In this document: piece after piece, positions 42,893-51,256 of the stretch
Layout: every line of letters begins with the position of its first letter
How positions within the stretch are numbered: the first letter of the stretch is position 1
The notes under the pieces: generated by a model
What the model was told of the DNA's origin: nothing
Database searches by the model: none
What the model saw: only the letters and a program-made list of their open reading frames with translations
Assembly (NCBI GenBank): GCA_020639235.1
Contig: JACKHC010000001.1
Coordinates: 620,001-684,000, forward strand
Direction: 5' to 3'
DNA from: Phycisphaeraceae bacterium
Lineage (GTDB): Bacteria; Planctomycetota; Phycisphaerae; Phycisphaerales; UBA1924
DNA length: 64,000 bases
Program-made: the position numbers and the translations under genes

Positions 42893-44692
42893 TTAGTTCT
42901 GCGTTGCGATCCAATCCTCGATCTGCTCGGTGAGGACTTCCAGCGGCACGGCGCCGTTCTTGATGATGGCGTCATTGAAGGCGCGGAGGTCGAACTTGTC
43001 GCCCAAGACTTCTTCGGCGTGTTTGCGCAGGGCGCGGATGTGCAGTTCGCCCATCTTGTAGCCGCACGCCTGGCCGGGCCAGCCGATGTAGCGGTCCACC
43101 TCGCGCTCGATATTGGTCTGTGACAATCCCGAGTTCGCGAGCATGTAGTCGATCGCCTGCCGGCGGGTCCAGCCCTTGGCATGGATACCGGTATCGACAA
43201 CGAGGCGCATCGCGCGCCACATCTCGTAGGAGAGTCGCCCGAAGTCGTCGTAGGGGTCGGCGTAGAAGCCGTGTTCGCCCTCGCCCATCTCCAGACCCAG
43301 GCGCTCGGCGTACAGCGCCCAGCCCTCGACGAATCCGGTGTAGCCCAACGTGGTGCGCCACTCGTGCAATCCACTCTCTTCGAGTTCCTGCGCGATGGCG
43401 ATCTGGTGGTGGTGTCCCGGCACCGCTTCGTGGAGCGTGAGCGCGATCATCTCGTACCTGGGGCGCTGATCGAGCGCGTAAGTGTTGGCGACGAAGAAGC
43501 CCGCGACGCCGTTGTCGGGCGAGCCGGGGTAGTAGTAGGCGGTGGGCGCTTCGGCGGCCATGAAGGCGGGCATCTCGCGCACGCCGTAGGGGAGGCGCGG
43601 GAGGTGGTGGAACAGGCGCGGCATCTCGCCGTCGACGCGCTTGGCGATATCCCGGTAGGCGGCGAGGAGGTCCTCGGGGTTTGTGAAGTAGAAGCGCTGA
43701 TCGGTGCGGAGGTACTCGGTGAAGGCGCGGAAGAGATCGTCACCGGAGCGATCGTCTTTGCGCGGGAAGTCCGATCGCGCGATGACATCGAACATCTCGG
43801 CGCGGATCCGCGCAACCTCTTTCAGCCCGATCTGATGGACCTCGTCGGCGGTCACATCGAGCGTGGTGTGGCCCTTGAGCGCGAAGTCGTAGTACGCGCG
43901 GCCGTCGGGTTCGTTGGAGACGCCCACCGAGTCGCGGCAGGCGGGGATGTACTCGTCGCGCACGAACTCGCCCAGTCGCTCGAACGCGGGGGCGACATCG
44001 CGCTGGATGATGGTCGCGGCGGCGAGAACCAGTTCGCCCTCCTGTCCCTCGAAGGGCTTGTAGAGCGCGTGGATGCGCGGATCGGCGCCGCCGAGCAGCG
44101 CCTGACGGAAGCACTGCGCCGGCACGCCTTCCATCGTCACCTTGGGCGGGACGCGTCCCGACTCGATGCCGGCGCGCATGTTGGCGATGACCTGATCGAT
44201 GTAGGCGGGCATCCGGCGGAGGCGTTCGAGGTAGGCGCGCTGCTGTTGCTCGCCGGCGATGGGCAGGTTGTCGGGGAGCTGCGGGAGCGAGGTCTGCGGG
44301 CCGTGGAGGCGGGTGACGGGGAACTGCCAGCGTTCGAACCGGGCGCCCTCGATGTCGCGCGTGAGTTCCCACTCCAGCAGGCCCGCATCGACTCGGCGCA
44401 TGGGCGAGAGCTCGTCGCGCGGGATGGCGCGGAGGAGCTCGAGTCGTTGGCGGGTCTCGGCGAGCTGCTGGTTGCGCGCGGACTCGGAGAGGTCGGGGAG
44501 CAGGTTGTCGAACTCGCGCCGACCTCGTTCGGAGGCGCCGAGTGGATCGGCGCGGAGGCCGGCGTCGAACTGGGCGTCGAGGAGCGCGGCCAGGCGGTCG
44601 TCGGCCGATTGTGCGCGAGCGGTCGCGGACGCGAGCATGAGCAGCGCGAGCGGGAGCGTCAGAACGGCGAGGAGGGTTTGTGCGTTGGACAT
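42893..44692 (-). CDS. DUF885 family zinc-peptidase-like secreted protein
   Basis: A 599-residue protein with an N-terminal signal (SNAQTLLAVLTLPLALLMLA, cleavage near ARAQS). DUF885 features are TLHEAVPGHHHQIAIAQELE, an HExxx(G)HxxQ metal motif, with YTGFVEGWALYAERLGLEMG carrying the third ligand region, and RQAIDYMLANSGLSQTNIER near the end. These are exported metallopeptidase-like proteins of uncertain substrate. ATG 44692 was chosen as the start of the signal peptide; a 13-residue extension is possible. It is divergent from sthA. Confidence 0.88.
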   Translation of the reverse strand: MSNAQTLLAVLTLPLALLMLASATARAQSADDRLAALLDAQFDAGLRADPLGASERGRREFDNLLPDLSESARNQQLAETRQRLELLRAIPRDELSPMRRVDAGLLEWELTRDIEGARFERWQFPVTRLHGPQTSLPQLPDNLPIAGEQQQRAYLERLRRMPAYIDQVIANMRAGIESGRVPPKVTMEGVPAQCFRQALLGGADPRIHALYKPFEGQEGELVLAAATIIQRDVAPAFERLGEFVRDEYIPACRDSVGVSNEPDGRAYYDFALKGHTTLDVTADEVHQIGLKEVARIRAEMFDVIARSDFPRKDDRSGDDLFRAFTEYLRTDQRFYFTNPEDLLAAYRDIAKRVDGEMPRLFHHLPRLPYGVREMPAFMAAEAPTAYYYPGSPDNGVAGFFVANTYALDQRPRYEMIALTLHEAVPGHHHQIAIAQELEESGLHEWRTTLGYTGFVEGWALYAERLGLEMGEGEHGFYADPYDDFGRLSYEMWRAMRLVVDTGIHAKGWTRRQAIDYMLANSGLSQTNIEREVDRYIGWPGQACGYKMGELHIRALRKHAEEVLGDKFDLRAFNDAIIKNGAVPLEVLTEQIEDWIATQN

Positions 44693-44820
44693 GCCCGGAG
44701 GATAACCCGTTCCGGTCGTTGGGAGCGGCATCTATGTGAGAGTGTCAAGCGTGGGGGGGTAGTGTCCGATATGTTCGTTTGCTGGGTAATCCTTCCTGTG
44801 CGACCTGCGGGGCAGACTCC

Positions 44821-46236
44821 ATGACTCGATTCGACTTGTGCGTGATTGGTTCGGGCCCGGCGGGCCAGAAGGCCGCGGTCCAGGCCGCCAAACTCGGCAA
44901 GACCGTGTGCATGGTGGAGCGGCGCGAGGTGATCGGCGGCGTGGCGATCAACACCGGGACGATCCCCTCCAAATCGCTCCGCGAGGCGGTGGTGCATCTG
45001 ACCGGTCTCGAGCATAAGGGGCTCTACGGGACCTCCTACCAGGTGAAGCAGAACATCACGGTGGAGGACCTGACGACCTGGTGCCAGTCGGTCATCAAGC
45101 ACGAGATCGATGTGACGCGCCACCAGCTCTTGCGCAATGAGATCGACATCCGCAACGGCACCGCGCGGTTCGCGGGCGAGCACACCATCGAGATTGTGCA
45201 CGGCGACGAGGTGGATGCGATCGAGGCGGAGCACACGCTGATCGCCACGGGGACGATGCCCGCGCGCCCGAAGAACATCGAGTTCGATAAGTCAAACATT
45301 CTGGATGCCGACGGGATTCTGAATCTGGCGCGCCTGCCGCGGACGCTGATCGTGATCGGCGGCGGGGTGATCGGCACCGAGTACGCATCGATGATGCAGC
45401 AACTGGGCGTCAAGACGACGCTCATCGAGGGGCGCGACAAGCTGCTCGATTTCCTCGACCCGGAGATCACCGAAGCGCTGCAGTATCACCTGCGCCAGTC
45501 GGGCATGACGCTCCGCCTCGGGGAGAAGGCGACGCGCGTGCAGAAGATCGATGCGCCGCCCGGCACGCGCAGCAGCGACGGTGTGCTCGTCGAGGTGACG
45601 CTGGAGTCGGGCAAAACGCTCCGCGGCGACTGCCTGCTCTACTGCATCGGGCGCCAGGGATCGACTTCGGAGTTGCAGCTGGACAAGGTCGGGCTGGCCG
45701 CGGACGACCGCGGGCGGATCAAGGTCAATGAGCACTACCAGACCGCCATCCCCCATATTTACGCGGCGGGCGACGTGATCGGTTTCCCCGCGCTGGCCTC
45801 GACCTCGATGGAGCAGGGGCGGCGTGCGGCGTGCCATATGTTCGGGCTGCGGTGCGACTCGATGCCGCACCTCTTCCCCTATGGCATCTACGCGATTCCG
45901 GAGATGTCGATGGTGGGCTGGACCGAGACGCAGCTGACCGAGCAGGACATCCCCTTCGAGTCGGGCATCGCCAACTACAGGGAGATCGCGCGTGGGCAGT
46001 TGCTCGGCGACGAGATCGGCATGCTCAAGCTGCTCGTGCATCAGGACTCGCGCCACATCCTGGGCGTCCATTGCCTCGGGTCGGGGGCGACGGAACTGGT
46101 CCACATCGGGCAGGCGGTCATGGCGCTCAACGGGACGGTGGACTACTTCGTCAACACGGTGTTCAACTACCCGACCTTGGCCGAGTGTTACAAGGTGGCG
46201 GCCCTGAACGCGGTCAATAAACTCACGCACCGGTGA
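44821..46236 (+). CDS. sthA: Soluble pyridine nucleotide transhydrogenase
   Basis: A 471-residue FAD flavoprotein moving reducing equivalents between NADPH and NAD+. FAD motif: LCVIGSGPAGQKAA. The region that is a redox CxxxxC in lipoamide dehydrogenase is GGVAINTGTIPSKSLREA, without cysteines, as expected of SthA. The NAD-binding motif is LIVIGGGVIGTEYASMM, and YAAGDVIGFPALASTSMEQG is the second FAD contact. The ATG at 44821 gives a normal N-terminus; an in-frame upstream start adds 14 unlikely residues. It is followed by the FHA-ATPase gene after 64 nt. Confidence 0.93.
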   Translation: MTRFDLCVIGSGPAGQKAAVQAAKLGKTVCMVERREVIGGVAINTGTIPSKSLREAVVHLTGLEHKGLYGTSYQVKQNITVEDLTTWCQSVIKHEIDVTRHQLLRNEIDIRNGTARFAGEHTIEIVHGDEVDAIEAEHTLIATGTMPARPKNIEFDKSNILDADGILNLARLPRTLIVIGGGVIGTEYASMMQQLGVKTTLIEGRDKLLDFLDPEITEALQYHLRQSGMTLRLGEKATRVQKIDAPPGTRSSDGVLVEVTLESGKTLRGDCLLYCIGRQGSTSELQLDKVGLAADDRGRIKVNEHYQTAIPHIYAAGDVIGFPALASTSMEQGRRAACHMFGLRCDSMPHLFPYGIYAIPEMSMVGWTETQLTEQDIPFESGIANYREIARGQLLGDEIGMLKLLVHQDSRHILGVHCLGSGATELVHIGQAVMALNGTVDYFVNTVFNYPTLAECYKVAALNAVNKLTHR

Positions 46237-46300
46237 ATCCGACGGGTGGCGCGTCCGCGTACAATCCGGTCGAGGGCCCGCGTCGTGGGGCCGCGATTTC

Positions 46301-48076
46301 TTGTTCCCGAGCGACGGGGCGCTGACGCTGAGACTTGCGAGCAACCAACCCGATATCGGCACGATCGAACTGGGCGAGCGCCCCATCCGGGTCGGGCGTC
46401 ACCCCGACAACGACATCTGCATCACGGACGGTGTCGCGTCGCGGCATCATTGCGTGATCGAGCCGGCGGACGGCGGGACCTACATCCTCAAGGACCTCGG
46501 GTCGCGCAACGGGACCAAGGTGAACGGGCGGCAGGTCGAGGTGGTGCTGCTCTCGGACGGCGACATCGTCTCCATCGGGAAGTTCGCGATGCACGTCGAG
46601 TTCGACAAGCCCATGTTCGAGACGCATTCGGCGCCGGCTCCGGCGTTTGAACGCGAGCCCGAGCCGGCATCGGAGTCGGCGGTGTTCCTGGATGACGAGC
46701 CGGTCGAGGGGCTGGGATCGTTCGCGGGCGTCCACAACACCGTGCAATCGCCCAACGCGATGCGCCGCGCGTCGGGGAAGGACCGCGGCAAGCGCGTGAA
46801 GCCGGGCAAAGAATGGATCGCGGAGCTGAGTTCCATCGCCGAGGGGCTGCCCGACACGACGCCGATGGATACGAAAATTGTGCTGCTCGATGCCGACGGC
46901 AAGCCGAGCAACGCGCTGGAGTCGTCGGCAGACGGGGCCGTGGCGACACGGCTCTTGCTCATCATCGCGGCGCGGTCGCGCGCGACGGATATCCATGTTG
47001 AGCCGAAGGACGACAACATCCAGGTGCGTATGCGCGTCGACGGGCAGATGATCTCGGTGACCGACCTGCCGACACAGGTCGGCGATCTGTTCGTGGGGCT
47101 GATCCGCACGGCGTGCCTGATGGCGCAGGCGGGGCGCGACGCGATCCAGGACGGGCATTTCGCGGTGAAATGGTCGGACCGGCGCGTGGACTTCCGCGCG
47201 AGTATCACGCCGACGGTGCGCGGGCAGAAGCTCGTGGTTCGCGTGCTTGATGCACGGATCGCGCCGCAGCGGCTCTCCGAGATGGGCATGCCTCCCTACA
47301 TGGAGGAGGCGGTCCGCAAGTTGTGCCAGCAGGACACGGGTTTCATCCTCGCGGCGGGTCCAACGGGTTCGGGCAAGACGACCACCCTCTATAACGCGAT
47401 GCGCGAGATCGACCGCGAGCGACGGAACGTGGTGACTATCGAGGACCCGGTGGAGTACCACATCGAGGGTGTCACGCAGATCCCGGTGGGGCGCGACACG
47501 CGGTTCGCCGAGTTGCTCCGCTCGATCCTCAGGCAGGACCCGGACGTGATTCTCGTAGGCGAGATCCGCGACGAGGAGACCGCGCGGACCGCGATGCAGG
47601 CGTCGATGACCGGGCACGTCGTGTTCTCGACCATCCACGCCAAAGACTCGATCGGCGCGGTGTTCCGCCTGCTCGACCTGGGCGTCGAGCCGTACCTGGT
47701 CGCCAACGCGATGAATCTCGTGATCGCCCAGCGCCTGGTGCGATCATTGTGCGACTCGTGCAAGCGTGCGGTGGCGGTGACACCCGGGCAGGCGACCCGA
47801 TGCGGGAAGTACATGGAGGGCAAGCACCAGACGTTCGTACCCACCGGGTGCGGGCGCTGCCTGCGGACGGGGTTCGTGGGGCGGCGGGCGATCTTCGAGA
47901 TGCTGCTCTTTGATGACGAACTGCGGGACTGTGTGCTCCACAACCCGACGATCCAGAAGATGAAGAAGGTGATCGAGCAGGGGGTGTTCCGCACGCTCCA
48001 GCAGTCGGGGTGGGTGCTGGCGGGCCAGGGGCTGACCTCGCTCGACGAGGTCGACAAAGTCGCCGGCTGGGCATGA
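46301..48076 (+). CDS. FHA domain fused to GspE/PilB-type secretion ATPase
   Basis: A 591-residue protein in two parts. Residues about 22-100 are a forkhead-associated phosphothreonine-binding domain: IRVGRHPDNDICITDGVASR (GR and S/R contacts), then HHCVIEPADG and LGSRNGTKVNG. After an acidic/Ala linker, residues about 200-591 form a type II/IV secretion ATPase with GPTGSGKTTTLYNA (Lys359), NVVTIEDPVEYHIEG, VILVGEIRDEETARTAMQA and FSTIHAKDSIGA, and cysteines CDSC and CGRC of the zinc domain. The usual GspE N-domain appears replaced by FHA. TTG at 46301 is the start used; it is weakly supported. No pilus genes are adjacent. Confidence 0.9.
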   Translation: MFPSDGALTLRLASNQPDIGTIELGERPIRVGRHPDNDICITDGVASRHHCVIEPADGGTYILKDLGSRNGTKVNGRQVEVVLLSDGDIVSIGKFAMHVEFDKPMFETHSAPAPAFEREPEPASESAVFLDDEPVEGLGSFAGVHNTVQSPNAMRRASGKDRGKRVKPGKEWIAELSSIAEGLPDTTPMDTKIVLLDADGKPSNALESSADGAVATRLLLIIAARSRATDIHVEPKDDNIQVRMRVDGQMISVTDLPTQVGDLFVGLIRTACLMAQAGRDAIQDGHFAVKWSDRRVDFRASITPTVRGQKLVVRVLDARIAPQRLSEMGMPPYMEEAVRKLCQQDTGFILAAGPTGSGKTTTLYNAMREIDRERRNVVTIEDPVEYHIEGVTQIPVGRDTRFAELLRSILRQDPDVILVGEIRDEETARTAMQASMTGHVVFSTIHAKDSIGAVFRLLDLGVEPYLVANAMNLVIAQRLVRSLCDSCKRAVAVTPGQATRCGKYMEGKHQTFVPTGCGRCLRTGFVGRRAIFEMLLFDDELRDCVLHNPTIQKMKKVIEQGVFRTLQQSGWVLAGQGLTSLDEVDKVAGWA

Positions 48077-48127
48077 GCAACCGACCCCCTTCTCCCCCTT
48101 TTCTTGCCCTTGTTACATCGGTGGGCG

Positions 48128-48940
48128 TCAGTGCAGCGCGGCGTACACGATTCGCAGGCCCGCCAGCGCCAGCGCACACGCGAGCCCACGGATGATGAAC
48201 GTTGGGCGCGTGCGCCGGGCCATACGGGCGCCGATCTGCGCGCCGATCACGACGCCGATGCCCAGCGCGAGCGTCCGGCGCCACCCGTGGATAAATGTCC
48301 CGTTGGCGATGTGCACGCCCGTGCCTGCGGCGGCGGTCAGCGCCAGCACGAAATGCGAGGTCGCGGTCGCCACATGCACCGGGAACCTGAGCATGACCAC
48401 CAGCGCCGGGACATGGATGATCCCGCCCCCGATGCCGAGCAGACTGGAGACGAACCCGACGAAGAAGGAGATGACCGTTCCGCGCTCGGTCGCGGATTTG
48501 ACGCGGTGCGTGTGGAGGGTCTGGTCGGGGTCGAGCGTCGGTTCATCGTCCATGTTCTTGCGCCGGCTCGAGTACCCGAGGAACGCGGAGGCGGCGATCA
48601 GCATCACGCCGAGGATGATGTCGAACACATCGCGCGGAAGCGTCGCGGTGGTGAAGGCGCCGATGATCGCACCGGGGACCGCGGCCGCAGAGAACGCCAG
48701 GCCCGATCGGTAGGCGATGCGTCGCTGGACCGCGTACCCGATGGACCCGCTGGTCGCGTTGAAGAACACCACCGCGAGCGAAATGCTCGCCAGAATCTCG
48801 GGGGACTCCTCCGGGCAGAGGAGGATGAGCAACGGCATAAGAATGAATCCACCACCGGCGCCGATGAGTGTGCCGAGGCCGCCGACGAGAAATCCGACGA
48901 TCGCGAGACCGATCCAGGTGAGCAGTTTGGGGTCTGACAT
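48128..48940 (-). CDS. TauE/SafE family sulfite/organosulfur exporter-like permease
   Basis: A 270-residue polytopic membrane protein with about eight hydrophobic segments. The two family repeats are LVGGLGTLIGAGGGFILMPL near the N-terminus and GFVSSLLGIGGGIIHVPALV in the second half; each Gly-rich motif is typical of TauE/SafE. These transporters export sulfite or sulfoacetate-type anions in some bacteria; substrate here is undetermined. A hydrophilic loop with the DDEPTLDPDQTLHTHRV stretch separates the halves. No sulfur-metabolism genes are near. It is convergent with the FHA-ATPase gene. Confidence 0.9.
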   Translation of the reverse strand: MSDPKLLTWIGLAIVGFLVGGLGTLIGAGGGFILMPLLILLCPEESPEILASISLAVVFFNATSGSIGYAVQRRIAYRSGLAFSAAAVPGAIIGAFTTATLPRDVFDIILGVMLIAASAFLGYSSRRKNMDDEPTLDPDQTLHTHRVKSATERGTVISFFVGFVSSLLGIGGGIIHVPALVVMLRFPVHVATATSHFVLALTAAAGTGVHIANGTFIHGWRRTLALGIGVVIGAQIGARMARRTRPTFIIRGLACALALAGLRIVYAALH

Positions 48941-48999
48941 CGGGGCCGCGAGGATAGCGAGAGGCGCGCAGGCGGGCGTGGCTGGGAGAAGCAGAGGAC

Positions 49000-49042
49000 A
49001 AAAAGGGAAACGCCTCGAACCGGTATTCCCGGGCCGAGGCGT
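49000..49042 (-). terminator. Terminator-like hairpin at the end of the candidate RNA
   Basis: On the - strand ACGCCTCG (49042-49035) pairs with CGAGGCGT (49017-49010), then TTCCC and five Ts (49004-49000). The T-tract is interrupted by CCC, so strength is uncertain. Confidence 0.55.
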
Positions 49043-49183
49043 GACTCCTCAGTGTGGCAGGTTGTTGGGACGAACCCTAACCCAGGGCGACCGGGGTGCC
49101 GGTCGCTCCCAGAGACGAGCCGTTGGGCTCCAAAAGACCTCGATGTGGGGTCTCTCGCTGTCGGGTCCCTGTGCCGCCCGACA
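49000..49183 (-). ncRNA. Candidate structured noncoding RNA (about 184 nt)
   Basis: Predicted from sequence only: a promoter-like element lies just upstream on the - strand (49190-49217), and a terminator-like hairpin with a T-tract lies at the end. Between are stems GTCGGG/CCCGAC, AGAGAC/GTCTCT enclosing GAGCC/GGCTC, and GCGACCGG/CCGGTCGC (49087-49106). I see no open frame with a ribosome binding site inside. Length is near that of 6S RNA, but its closing stem and bubble were not found. RNase P, tmRNA and SRP motifs are absent. An unknown RNA or the leader of an unrecognised transcript are alternatives. Confidence 0.4.
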
Positions 49184-49189
49184 AGACGG

Positions 49190-49217
49190 AAGATAACGGA
49201 TTCCGGTCGTGCGGCAA
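49190..49217 (-). promoter_or_regulatory. Promoter-like element, proximal copy
   Basis: On the - strand TTGCCG, 16-nt spacer, TATCTT. The spacer end and -10 share CCGG(A)ATCCGTTATCTT with the element at 49573-49600. Position fits a start near 49183 for the candidate RNA. Assignment is by pattern only. Confidence 0.5.
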
Positions 49218-49572
49218 GCGCGTTCAGCGCAAAAACGACAACAAATCCGAAAATCAGGTTTCCCTGAGCCGGATTCATTGGCGTTTGCCTAAAGAAGAAT
49301 CCCCCGATCCTCCTTACACAAACCGTCTTGTCATTCACTTCGCCGATGAATTACCACCGACGAAGCGAGCACAGGGAATCCGTGGTTATGTTTGGCTGCA
49401 TGCATCGGCATTGCACCATTGCACAACCAGCCACCACGGAGGAGTCAGCATCAGACAGCGAGCGCTTCGCTCGATTATTCAATTGTCGAGTAGGTTTGCT
49501 TCCCCTACTCCGCGACAGGGCTTCCACCTCCTGCCGCTCCCTCTGTGCGAGGGATTCTTCTCAACACCAAGC
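49218..49572. other. Noncoding gap between the two promoter-like elements
   Basis: About 355 nt of less GC-rich DNA without a convincing gene. On the - strand, downstream of the distal promoter, are hairpins CCCTC/GAGGG, GAGTAGG/CCTACTC and GAGCG/CGCTC. Short frames exist on both strands but none has a ribosome binding site together with family resemblance. A 5' leader or a second RNA is possible. Confidence 0.5.
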
Positions 49573-49600
49573 AAGATAACGGATGCCGGCGCGGGGTCAA
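49573..49600 (-). promoter_or_regulatory. Promoter-like element, distal copy
   Basis: On the - strand TTGACC, 16-nt spacer, TATCTT, a good sigma-70-type match. The spacer end CCGG(C)ATCCGT equals that of the proximal element except for one base. It lies 55 nt before the nitrilase stop and reads into the 49000-49572 gap. Confidence 0.5.
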
Positions 49601-49654
49601 CCCCTTTCCATTGAAATTGACGCGGCCCGTCAAAATTTACGAGCCCTTCTCGCA

Positions 49655-50428
49655 TCACGGACGCCGGTCCCGCCACGCGGGGAAGCGGCTCCGCCATTGT
49701 CGGCAGACTTCCGCATCGATCCTCGCCGAAACAACCCGCTCGCCCTCTCCGGCGTCCGCGACAACGCGCCCGAGGGGGTCGACCACGAGGGAGCCGCCGG
49801 CGTAGTCGAGGTAGGGGTCGCGCCCGGCGCGGTTAACACCGATCACGAACGCCTGGTTCTCGATCGCTCGCGCGATGAGCAATGCGCGCCAGTGTTCGGC
49901 GCGCGCGTCGGGCCAGTTGGCTCCGATCACGTAGGCCTCGGCACCCATGGTCAATCCGGTGCGGAAGAGCTCGGGGAATCGCAGGTCGTAGCACACCGCG
50001 GGGCACACACAGATCGACTCGCCGCCGTACGCCCATTGCCAGGTGGTGACGGAGGCCCCGCCTCGGAAGCGCTCGGTTTCCCGGCCGAAGGAGAACGGGT
50101 GGATCTTGTCGTATTCGCGGGCGAGATCGCCATCGCCGTCGTGAATCGTGGCGCGGTTGCGCGCCCACCCGTCGGCATCCAGAACGGTCCGGCTCCCGTG
50201 CACGAAGGCGCCGGTGCTCTGGGCGAGTGCTTGGCAGAACGCCAGCGAGCGTCCGTCGGCGTCGTGCGTCGTCTCGACATTCATCGAGAATCCCGTGTCG
50301 AACATCTCGGGGAGGATGATCAGATCGCCCGCTTCGACCGTGATCGGCGCGAGGAGGTCCTTGATGCGCCGATGATTGGTCGGCTTATCTTCCCACGCGA
50401 TATCGAGTTGCACGAGGTGCGCCCGCAT
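49655..50428 (-). CDS. Carbon-nitrogen hydrolase (nitrilase superfamily), omega-amidase-like
   Basis: A 257-residue member with the Glu-Lys-Cys catalytic triad: Glu41 in LIILPEMFDTGFSM, Lys108 in EYDKIHPFSF and Cys146 in AVCYDLRFPELF. GFSM after the Glu and YDLRFPELFR after the Cys fit YafV/Nit2-type omega-amidases, which deaminate alpha-ketoglutaramate-like compounds. Other small amides are possible substrates. It is transcribed toward the noncoding locus and is 24 nt downstream of the LuxR-type gene. Confidence 0.9.
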   Translation of the reverse strand: MRAHLVQLDIAWEDKPTNHRRIKDLLAPITVEAGDLIILPEMFDTGFSMNVETTHDADGRSLAFCQALAQSTGAFVHGSRTVLDADGWARNRATIHDGDGDLAREYDKIHPFSFGRETERFRGGASVTTWQWAYGGESICVCPAVCYDLRFPELFRTGLTMGAEAYVIGANWPDARAEHWRALLIARAIENQAFVIGVNRAGRDPYLDYAGGSLVVDPLGRVVADAGEGERVVSARIDAEVCRQWRSRFPAWRDRRP

Positions 50429-50452
50429 GACGCGAGTGTACGCCGGTCCGGG

Positions 50453-51256
50453 TCAGGCGACGCAGACCATGCCACTGTCGGGATTCGTCGAGCGGACTTG
50501 CGTGATCAGTGTGACGCGGGTGGGCGCCGTGCGTCGGCATGATTGCATCAGGTGGAGGCGAGAGCGGACGCCCGCGTCCCTGAAGAGGCGCTTGAGATGC
50601 GCCCGGACCGAGTGGTAGGTCAGCCCGGTCCGCTGGGAGATCTGATCGTCGTCGAGCCCCATGAGGACGAGTTCGAGCACGGAGCGGCCGTGGGCGTTGA
50701 GGTTGACGAGCCAGGTCGGCTCGGCGCGCCACTTGGCGGCCCAGGTGTTGGCGATGATCGGTGCGATCTCGCCCAGAGCCCGGAGCGCGCTGTCGGAGAT
50801 GGCTCCAGATCGCTCGAGGTTGTGGATGGACAGGACGATGTCGGCGCCGTCGTTTCGCGTGAACATGCACAGGGCCTGATCGCCGAGGCCGCGCGGCTTC
50901 TGGAATTTCTTGTAGAGCGCCGAGATCCGGAACGACTCCGAGTCGATCAGATCGTCCCGGCGGCAGATGCGCCCGCGGTCCTGCGTCGCGAGTTCTCGGA
51001 TGAGGGTGTCATTGCCGAAGTCCCAGTTGGAGGCCTCAGAGGTCGTGTTCGGCTCGACACCCGGCCCGATCAAGTGGCATTGCGTCATGCGATCCGCGTG
51101 CCCGTTGTCCCACACCGCGGCACCGACGATGTCCGCACGGACCACGCCGCCCATAAGTTTCGTGATCTCCCGCAGGAGATCCTGATTGACGACGAACGGG
51201 CGAGCGCTGAGGCGTCCGAGTTCGAAGAATGCTTGATGCATCGCGGCATTGCACAT
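50453..51256 (-). CDS. LuxR-family transcriptional regulator with N-terminal sensor-like domain
   Basis: A 267-residue protein. The C-terminal helix-turn-helix is LNAHGRSVLELVLMGLDDDQ, ISQRTGLTYHSVRAHLKRLF, with the LuxR/NarL pattern of recognition helix. The N-terminal 170 residues (FELGRLSARPFVVNQDLLRE and further) look like an alpha/beta ligand-binding or GAF-like domain but I cannot assign it. ATG 51256 is chosen over the longer frame because GAGGTGA precedes it by about 4 nt. It is followed closely by the nitrilase gene, which it may control. A long noncoding region lies upstream. Confidence 0.75.
   Translation of the reverse strand: MCNAAMHQAFFELGRLSARPFVVNQDLLREITKLMGGVVRADIVGAAVWDNGHADRMTQCHLIGPGVEPNTTSEASNWDFGNDTLIRELATQDRGRICRRDDLIDSESFRISALYKKFQKPRGLGDQALCMFTRNDGADIVLSIHNLERSGAISDSALRALGEIAPIIANTWAAKWRAEPTWLVNLNAHGRSVLELVLMGLDDDQISQRTGLTYHSVRAHLKRLFRDAGVRSRLHLMQSCRRTAPTRVTLITQVRSTNPDSGMVCVA

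Noticed and set aside
43181..44824. Long + strand open frame opposite the DUF885 gene.
   Set aside because: It mirrors a convincing peptidase on the other strand and has Val/Asp/Gly/Ala-rich shadow composition.
49000..49183. Naming the candidate RNA as 6S, SRP RNA, tmRNA or RNase P RNA.
   Set aside because: Length suits 6S, but the long closing stem with central bubble was not found; the SRP GGAAGGAAGC-type loop, a tmRNA alanine-like acceptor and RNase P cores are absent. A GGTTCGAGG near the end does not form a T-arm.
48604..49338. - strand open frame beginning with a hydrophobic stretch (LIFGFVVVFALNALA).
   Set aside because: It runs through the candidate RNA and then the TauE gene in another frame, becoming Ser/Arg/Pro-rich; the hydrophobic start alone does not support a gene.
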